From contig NC_089490.1 in the NCBI RefSeq assembly GCF_036850765.1, positions 389,002,558-389,066,557 of the forward strand: a stretch of DNA of 64,000 nucleotides. Reading direction: 5' to 3'. The notes under the pieces were generated by a model. The model did not search any database, was not told where the DNA came from, and saw only the letters and a program-made list of their open reading frames with translations. Numbering within the stretch: the first letter of the stretch is position 1; every line of letters begins with the position of its first letter. This document shows positions 56,696 to 64,000 of this stretch, piece by piece. Made by a program: the position numbers and the translations under genes. The stretch comes from Saccopteryx bilineata. Its lineage: Eukaryota; Chordata; Mammalia; Chiroptera; Emballonuridae.

Positions 56696-57870
56696 GAACA
56701 ACTGTAAATCTACATTTGCCCAGCCCTGTATAATCGAGGCGCTTCACAGGGTACCCGGCTCCAAGTGTGAGGCTGTGACGTCTGTTCTGCAGTCAGCAGG
56801 GCCGGGAGCTCTGGAGCAGCCCCCTAGCACGGGGACAGTGTGCTCCCAGGTGCATACAGAGATCAGTCGTCACAGTTCAATTGCTCTCCGCTATCTGACC
56901 AAGGTTCCTTGCCCAGGTATAAGTTAACCTGACTTCAAACAACCCTAAATTGATGCGTGTGTCTGTGTGATTTTTCTCCTCCTAGGATTTTTCCACACTC
57001 CCCTAAGCAAAACCAGCTGGGTAGAGTTGTCTCAAACTTCTTGAAAACAATTCACCTCTGCACTTAGACCAGATATGGAATGTTTCCACCCCAAAGTATA
57101 CTCGTGGGAGTGAGCACTGGAAAAATCACAAGTGATTCTGAACAGGGTCAGAGTGAAATCAGCATAAGTCCAAACACCCTTCAGTTAAGAATGTGGCAAG
57201 GGTTGATTGTTTGCTTGTGTCTTTTTTTTTTTAATGCAAATGCAGCCATTATTTTACCTGGAACTCAGACATGAAATGTTCTTTCTGCCTCTGCTTTCTC
57301 CACATATCTTATACTGTGCACATCAACCTCTCACATTTGCTCTCATCTCTCTAATCATCCCAAAGTCCCCAGACTCAGCAATCACACCTCAGCAGTTCTT
57401 CAAACTAAACACAGAAAATGTGCAGCTGCCTCATTCTCTTGCCGACCCCCACCACCACCACAGGGCGTGATGTCTGCAGCCAGAAATGAGAAACGCTACT
57501 CTGAAAAGCCCTTCAGAGTTTTAGCTCATCTGTGAACCAATTTTTCACCTACCCCACAACACAGAGAGGTTTTCATAAAGCTAAATGTATTTTCTTTTAA
57601 CTCTTGAATAATGTCCTTTTTAATTTTTTTTTTCAAGTGTTCATTTATGGAAGTTTAGTGAAAAATAGATGATGATTCTTGTGGGGTTTATATATATATA
57701 CTGTTCCTACTTAGCAAAATGAAAAACTGGCAAGATAAAAAGTTGGCAACTTATGCGCATCAAAATATATTTTGAGATTTGCCTAGTGTACAAACTCCAA
57801 AAGCCTGGGAATCACCTGGAAAAGGAGCCAAGTGCATGAACTGAAGGAAATGTATGTGAACTGGGTGCGT
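56696..57870. other. Unique noncoding DNA
   Basis: No gene or clear repeat. Short frames at 56.69-57.47 kb lack known similarity. A TA run lies at 57,692-57,701. Confidence 0.45.
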
Positions 57871-57884
57871 GCGGGGCTGGTACA

Positions 57885-58060
57885 CAACATTTCATCTCAT
57901 CCTTACAGCGACGCGGTAGGAAGGGCAATTGTGTTTCCTTTTGATGGATCTGGGAAGTGGGCTTTCAGAGATTGACCTGCCCCAGGTTACTCAGCTAAGA
58001 AGGGAGAGGGGAAAGGCTGGGATTTGAACCCAGGCTGTCTGGAACTAGATCCAGAGTCCC
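57885..58060 (-). mobile_element. MIR SINE fossil
   Basis: TTTCATCTCATCCTTACAGCG, GACCTGCCCCAGGTTACTCAGC, GGGATTTGAACCCAGGCTGTC in reverse MIR order. Confidence 0.85.
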
Positions 58061-60480
58061 CTCCTCCACCTCACAATGTCTATTCCTGAATTCCTACACA
58101 CAACTGGAGATTCAGAAAAGCACCTAAAACTGAAGCAGGTGTAGAGGCTTCTTAGAAGCCACTGTGAATAAATACGTTCATAGATCAAGATCAAGCCTTC
58201 TGAGATTGAGAGAGAAAGAAAGAGGGGGAAGAAAAGCTATCAATAAGCACAATGGCTGAAATGATGAAAGTGTTGAGCGCCGAACACCCAGAAACAAGCT
58301 GATTCATAATGCGAAGGGTCAGGGGGAGGTCCTGAGCACATTACCTGCCCTCTTCAGACACTCAGTCCCCAGAGCAGGAACCGGACACGGCAGTGGCTGC
58401 CTCATTACCAGATAAATGTAGAGAAAGTGACAGTTTAGGGGAAAACAGGAGTAATTAAGGGATGGAAGAATCCATGAGTAAAGATGAAGAAATAATTACA
58501 CACGGCTCGGCTAACTCATAAATCAAGGACGATCCTTCCATCCACAAACACCAGCAATGTGAAAAGACTCAAAGAGAAAGAGGGGCTCTTTAAGGTGCAT
58601 TTAAAAGTGAAACCAGGGCTGGAATTAAGAAAAGTGCTAACAGCAGAAAGTCAGGGACAAGGGACTCGCTGTGAAAAATCACCTCCCAAGGGAAAGCGGC
58701 CAGAACCCCAGAGGGGCTGAGACACTGAGGTGACAGGACCAAACGCAAGAAAAGGCCCAGCGGGGAGCAGCCGGGCTCTGGGACCCCGCAGGAGAGGGAG
58801 CGGTGACCTGAGTCTTTTCTCTGCCTTCCTCTTACTGGTTCCACACACCCGTCTCCCTCCTTCCTCTCGCCCCAGGAAGAGGATGGCAATTTGAGGAGGA
58901 GAGCAGCATCAACAAATATCACAGGGTGTCATAACAGAAGCCTGGCTGGGTTTGATTCTGGGGCCCTGGCAGAAGAGTGCTAATTACCCCCAAGAAACCA
59001 ATCCCGCCGACAGAACCATCCTGGGGAGAGAGAGCAGCCCCTTGCAGCCTCTCCCCCTGGAGCCCTGCAGGGACCCTGTGACCCAGGCTTATTTATCCAA
59101 AACCAGCTGTCACAGGATTAACTGCCAGCATGCAAGGGGTTGTCCACCCTCGCAGGCAGAGGGAGGTAACACTTGGGCAGAGTTTTGGCCCCTTCAGCTA
59201 CTGGAATCATCCTCAGCCTGTGCATGGATTTTGGGGAACCCCCTGAAAATGCTTTAGGACCGCCTGGGCCCTGTTGCCCAGACAAAGGATAGAGGGCCAG
59301 GGCTCCTGTCTGCTTTCTACTGGAACCAAAGCATGTGGAACCCATCAAGAACGGGTTCTTGTCCTGAAATGTCTCCCGGAGAAAAGGGGGACAGGTGAGA
59401 CAGACAGGACGCCAAAGGTTCAAAACGTGTGAGCTTGGGAAGAGCCTAGTACTTAGAAAGAGGTTTGAGAGAAGCAGGTGGAGGGGGGCTCCTTCTTGTG
59501 AGCGCACCTTACACCAAGGAAAGAGCAGAAAGCACCAGAGAGGTAGAAATGTCGGCTCCTCATCGAGCTCGCGTTATAAGCCCGCTGGACCCAATTTCAA
59601 GTGTCTTACATCGCCACGCACATTATTGGTGTTCTGCAAAGGTTTATCATTGACAGTACAATTAAATAAACATAAGAGCTACATGGGGAATAGAGAGGCT
59701 CCATTAAAAAAAACGGGACACTGAGGGCAAGCTAGCAGCTAAATAAGGCAACCGGCATAAATTATAAGCTTATTGAGGGCAAGGAATCTATCTACAGTTA
59801 GGTAGCATTTTCTCCCCATGGTGCTCCAAGCATTTAAGGGATAAATGACTCCAGTTTCAAAGTCAAACATTTTAAAACCATGATGACCCCCACGAGGTGT
59901 GTTTCAGTCCTTTTTCAATTTCTCTCCTTGGTCTCCTAGTGATTTTTTTCCCCCTCATAAAACAGGCAGTCCAAGTGTTTAGTCTGACATGCTTCTCAGA
60001 ACAGCCTGTTGGCTTTAAATAAGCTAAAAGGAAATCATATAATACCTCTGGTTTGGAACACCGCATCCAGCCATTGATCGTGTGGCCAAGCGGCCTGACT
60101 GGAGAGTGGTTGAACCCTGGGCTCTTCCGTGTTTGTCGACATTCACCAAACAGGGGTCACAAGGCACAGGCTGTGGGCAAGGCATGGTGCCAGCACTTGT
60201 GGGAAAAACAGAAATACACAGGACACTGGAAAGGGTGCCCCTTGAGGACAAGAGAGGTGTAATATTTATTGTTTTTATCTCTCAGTATCTACCCCTGGGA
60301 AGAGGGACAATGCAAACCACCATGAGACATTTACTCGTTCGGACAGATGAAGGCTCGGAAATGAAGTTAGGATAAGGGTTTAGAGAGAGAAAGAGGGCAC
60401 AGAAAGAGGGAGGGCGGGATCTGGGCTAGGGAGGGGAGGGCCATCTGGGAAGTCTAGAGGAACTGAGGACAAGCTATGCA
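58061..60480. other. Repeat-poor unique block, possible regulatory DNA
   Basis: About 2.4 kb with no SINE, LINE or DNA transposon I can see, unusual for the right half of the window. It contains AT-rich homeodomain-like sites (GTAATTAAGG at 58,451; AATAATTACA at 58,491; GCTAATTACC at 58,979), a CAGCTG E-box at 59,104 and GGATTAA at 59,116. Overlapping frames of up to 129 codons on both strands show no known protein. Confidence 0.4.
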
Positions 60481-60497
60481 ACTTTGTTAATTACTTA

Positions 60498-60544
60498 CAC
60501 ACACACACACACACACACGCACACACACACACACACACACACGT
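60498..60544 (+). repeat. CA microsatellite
   Basis: (AC)n of about 23 units with one GC interruption, followed by GTGCGCG. Confidence 0.95.
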
Positions 60545-60840
60545 GCGCGGAAGACAAAACTTGCAAGGCACCTTACTAGAATCAAAGATAAAAGATATAA
60601 GCCCAGACTCTCAGGGTGATTATTTGCATACGAGCACTCAGGAGACAGAAATGTGAACAAATATCTACAAAACAGTGTGACAAGTGTTACGATAAAGTTA
60701 AAGAAAGAGATAATGGGTGAAATTTCAAAATAAACCGTGGATTGAAAAATGCACTTGTCTCCATGTTAAATATCCTGATTTTGATGAGTGTACTATAGCG
60801 CTGTAAGAGAACATCGGACATTAAGAAATATACACTGAAG

Positions 60841-61229
60841 CCCTGGCCTGTTGGCTCAGTGGTGGAGCATCGGCCTGGCGTGCAGGAGTCCTGGGTTCAA
60901 ATCCCGGCCAGGGCACACAGGAGAAGCGTCCATCTGCTTCTCCACCCTTCCCCCTCTCCTTCCTCTCTGTCTCTCTCTTCACCTCCCGCAGCCAGGGCTC
61001 CATTGGAGCAGAGTTGGCCCGGGCACTGGGGGTGGCTCTGTGGCCTCTGCCTCAGGCTCTAGAATGGCTCTGGTTGCAATGGAGCAACGCCCCAGATGGG
61101 TAGAGCATCGCTCCCTGGTGGGCATGCCGGGTGGATCCCAGTTGGGCACATGCAGGAGTCTGTCTGACTGCCTCCCCGTTTCCAATTTAAGAAAAATACA
61201 AAAAAAAAAAAAAAAAAAAAAGGAAAAAA
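60841..61229 (+). mobile_element. Bat SINE, type A, full length
   Basis: GCCCTGGCCTGTTGGCTCAG start, GGTTCAAATCC B box, long A-tail (61,198-61,220). The perfect 18-bp TSD AAGAAATATACACTGAAG lies at 60,823-60,840 and 61,230-61,247. The CTCF-like core is lost in this copy by one change (CGCTCCCTGGTGG). Confidence 0.96.
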
Positions 61230-61277
61230 AAGAAATATACACTGAAGTATTTCAGGGTTAAAAAAAGGATTTTTTTT

Positions 61278-61671
61278 TTTTTTTTTTGCATTTTTCTGAA
61301 GCTGGAAACAGGGAGAGACAGTCAGACAGACTCCCGCATGCGCCCGACCGGGATCCACCCGGCACGCCCACCATGGGGCGAGGCTCTGCCCACCAGGAGG
61401 CGATGCTCTGCCCATCCTGGGCATCGCCATGTTGCGACCAGAGCCACTCTAGCGCCTGAGGCAGAGGCCACAGAGCCATCCCCAGCGCCCGGGCCATCTT
61501 TGCTCCAATGAAGCCTTGGCTGCGGGAGGGGAAGAGAGAGACAGAGAGGAAGGTGCGACGGAGGGGTGGAGAAGCAAATGGGCGCTTCTCCTGTGTGCCC
61601 TGGCCGGGAATCGAACCCGGGTCCTCCGCATGCTAGGCCGACGCTCTACCGCTGAGCCAACCGGCCAGGGC
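61278..61671 (-). mobile_element. Bat SINE, type A, duplication subfamily, full length
   Basis: Reverse copy ending AACCGGCCAGGGC, with the TSD AGGATTTTTTT on both sides. It carries the 22-bp duplication (GCCCACCATGGGGCGAGGCT at 61,366; GCCCACCAGGAGGCGATGCT at 61,388). Head and B box (complement of GGTTCGATTCC) are close to consensus. It lies inverted 48 bp from the previous copy. Confidence 0.95.
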
Positions 61672-61679
61672 AGGATTTT

Positions 61680-62575
61680 TTTTTAAAGCATGTATATAAC
61701 ACGTAAGAACACAGAGGATGAAAGACTGACTCCAAGGGATGAGGAAAAGAATGAGGAGAGAAGAGAGAGACTTCACCAAGGATTTGAGTACAACGTGAAA
61801 AAACAGAGGAGCTCACAAGAAAAGGGCTTAGAGAGGGGACACGCTAGGAAGAGGTGCCAGCATGTTCAAAGGGATGGCATAAAAGTACAAAGGGGTATGG
61901 CCCACCTGGCACCTCAAAGAGTGAGGCTATCTAGAGTTTCCCACATGTGAGGAGAAACGTGGATGAAAACACCGTTAGGACAAGACTCTGAAGGGACTTT
62001 GGGCTAGCGTACAGTAGGCTCTACAACTGGAAAGTCAAAAGAAATTCCTGTGTAGACATAATCTGCAAACAATCACTATCTTGTAAGACAGAGCATATGC
62101 ATGTAATGCTTGCAATAAAAGGCTCAAGACCATTTTGAAGAATCAATTTTTAAAATGAGGGTCAGCTAAGCCAAGAAGAGCTCATGATTATGTTGGGTGA
62201 AGTCAGTTTCACAAACGTCTATGAGCAACTACTCTGTACAGCCGATATGCTGCACCCTGAGAATAAAGAGACAAAAAGATGTGGTCTCTACCCTCAAAGT
62301 AGATCACAGGCTACTAATCAGAAAGAGCTCCTTAGACAAAGTGCGTTTGCAGTGGAAGAAAAGGAGTGTGAATGGACAGCCGGCCAGACCTCCAGGGGCC
62401 TTGACTTCTTCAGGCTTCCTGTTGACCTTCAGAGGTCTCTACTACGGTCGGTACCCAGCCATCAGTGCACTGATGTTAGAAGGGAAGGCCAGAATAGAAC
62501 GCAGACTTATCTCTGAACTGGAAAGAATTCATGTACACTTAGCCACAGTAAAAAAAAAAAAAAAAAAAAAATCTG
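61680..62575. other. Noncoding DNA with a possible old repeat
   Basis: 62,200-62,390 (ATGAGCAACTACTCTGTACAG...GTGGTCTCTACCCTCAAAG) resembles the 5' part of the unnamed old repeat at 31.5 kb. The rest is unassigned. The 86-, 110- and 130-codon frames lack known similarity. An A-run ends the block at 62,551-62,570. Confidence 0.4.
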
Positions 62576-63816
62576 TTGAAGGACTATAAAAGAAATTAAA
62601 TTAGTCAAGAAAATTAAAGGCCAATCTTATTCATTCACCTCAATGTGAAAATCCTAGAAATTGAATTTATCAGTGTATAAAAAGGATATTGCATCATGAT
62701 CAAGTTGGGTTAATCCTAGGGATGCAAGAGTGATTTAACATTAGAAAAGCTGTTAATGTAACTCACTACATTAATGGATAAAGGAGAAAAGCCATGGTTA
62801 CTAAGTAATTGTAGGAAAAATCCATTGCTAAAATTCACCACCAATTCATAATGAAACTTCCTACCTGATCAAGTTTTTTTTTTTTACCTAATAATTACAG
62901 CAAACATCATTCTTCAAAGCGAAATGTTTGAAGCATTCCTTTTAAAATCAGGAACGTACAATACTACTTCCAGTGACGCAGGACACACGCATCACAGCTC
63001 CAGAAGCACGTCATATCACTTGTTATGGTTAGCAGTGACAAATATGGAACTGGACATTGACCATCTCATTAGCCAAAAGCAGGCCCATAGTTCTCATTGA
63101 AATACTGGTCAGTTTGTTGAATTTAAATTTACTTTTTCTTCATTTTAAATATTGTATTTGTTCCCGTTTTGTTTTTTTACTTTAAAATAAGATATGTGCA
63201 GCATGCATAGGGATTTGTTCATAGTTTTTTTATAGTCCGGCTCTCCAACAGTCTGAGTGACAGTGAACTGGCCCCCTGTGTAAAAAGTTTGGGGACCCCT
63301 ACTTTAGCCAATTTCATCCCACAAAATGAGAATAAATGTACTTAACTTTAAAAAAATAAAATAAAATCAGAAGCTAGACAAAAATGTCTGCATCAACTCT
63401 TCTTTCCAGCACTGTACTTCAGGTCCTAACTAATGCAATAAGAAAAGAAAAACAATGTATAAGTTTTGGAAAGGAAGAAACAAAACAGACATCATTACAG
63501 ACAATAAAATTGTTTACTTAAAAACCACAAAATACTTTACAGATAAACTGCTGGAAATAATTTTTAAAAATGTAACAAAGTGAATGGATAATACAAATTG
63601 ATTGCAATTTCTATACTATCCCAGTAAACAGAAAATAAAATTTTTAAAAATACCAATTATAATAGCAACCAACATTAAGGTACTTAGGAAAAAACACGGT
63701 GTACAACATGGAAGACCTTTAAAAGAAAAAAAATAACAATAACTTTACTAAAAGATATTATATAAGATTTAAGTAAATGGGAGAGGTGAGCCATGTTCAT
63801 GGATAAAAAGTCATAA
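62576..63816 (+). mobile_element. Old L1 ORF2 fragment, split by a retrocopy
   Basis: AATTCACCACCAATTCATAATG, ATCATTCTTCAAAGCGAAATG, then after the insertion GTACTTCAGGTCCTAACTAATGC, ATCATTACAGACAATAAAATTG and AATTTCTATACTATCCC follow the L1 reverse-transcriptase region. It has many stops and frameshifts. Confidence 0.8.
62952..63361 (+). mobile_element. Polyadenylated retrocopy containing hAT sequence
   Basis: Flanked by TAAAATCAG at 62,943-62,951 and 63,362-63,370, within L1. At the 3' side an AATAAA at 63,331-63,336 is followed 14 nt later by an A-rich tail (63,351-63,361). Most of the insert is hAT-like: ATAGTCCGGCTCTCCAACAG, CAGTGAACTGGCCCCCTG and the terminal AAGTTTGGGGACCCCTA at about 63,285-63,301. 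A signal, A-tail and TSD together suggest that a transcript ending past a hAT element was copied by L1. Confidence 0.6.
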
Positions 63817-63990
63817 CATGCTTGGCCTGTGGTGGCACAGTGGATGGAGTGTTGGTCTGGAACACTGAGGTCACCGGTTCGAGACCCTGGGCTTGCCTGG
63901 TCAAGGCATATATGGGAGTTGATGCTTCCTGCCCCTTCCCTCTCTCTCTCTCTCCTCTCTAAAATGAATAAATAAATAAAATTTTTTTAA
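63817..63990 (+). mobile_element. Bat SINE, type B
   Basis: CTTGGCCTGTGGTGGCACAG start, CACCGGTTCGAGACCC B-box region, CT-rich tract, AAATGAATAAATAAATAAAA tail. The TSD AAAAAGTCATA lies before the element and at the end of the window (63,990-64,000). Confidence 0.93.
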
Positions 63991-64000
63991 AAAAGTCATA

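Noticed and set aside
58590..59507. Overlapping 110-, 101- and 129-codon frames
   Set aside because: No known domain, both strands open at once, and no splice or start context that I can defend.

Overview
This window is nuclear DNA from a mammal, most likely a bat of the Yangochiroptera. No protein-coding exon of a cellular gene can be named with confidence. The organism call rests on repeats: about 29 tRNA-derived SINEs of the bat Ves superfamily, in four visible types, lie next to mammal-wide fossils (MIR, MER5A1, MLT1, L1M) and hAT DNA transposons of the kind amplified in bats. One of these looks like the horizontally transferred SPIN family. I cannot tell the bat family from the sequence.

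SINE types used below. Type A is a long Ves of about 370-400 bp: a tRNA-like head with A and B boxes, a CT-rich middle, a body and an A-rich tail. Type B is about 180-200 bp and begins GCCTGACCTGTGGTGGCGC. Type C is about 270-380 bp and begins CCTGACCAGGAGGTGGCGC. Type D is the classical short Ves. Most copies have visible target-site duplications (TSDs).

Layout. (1) 1-20.4 kb is AT-rich and sparsely repeated: four bat SINEs, several MIRs, a MER2/Tigger-like fossil, and an inverted pair of ZNF143-like motifs at 14.55-14.63 kb. (2) 20.48-23.05 kb is a strong CpG island with GA/CT-rich and triplet-repeat tracts. It looks like the promoter and 5' exon of an unidentified, probably developmentally regulated gene. 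A good plus-strand splice donor lies at 22,559/22,560; transcription to the left is not excluded. No bat SINE lies between 13.75 and 24.60 kb. (3) 24.6-39 kb is mixed unique DNA, MIRs, old hAT fossils, type A/B/C SINEs and a 1.2-kb hAT element with a transposase remnant. (4) 39.9-56.7 kb is dense nested repeats: a 5'-inverted L1 holding a U6 snRNA copy plus SINE between one pair of TSDs, old L1M elements split by SINEs, a SPIN-like element, an MLT1 LTR, a small palindromic MITE, and two inverted 352/353-bp hAT elements. (5) 56.7-64 kb has a fairly unique stretch at 57-60.8 kb, an inverted pair of type A SINEs, and a broken L1 holding a polyadenylated retrocopy with hAT sequence.

Nothing here works as an operon or pathway. 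The biology is a CpG-island promoter in a repeat-poor neighbourhood next to a transposon-rich flank. The most notable point is that type A SINEs carry a near-ideal CTCF core motif (CCACCAGGGGGCG), found intact in seven copies.
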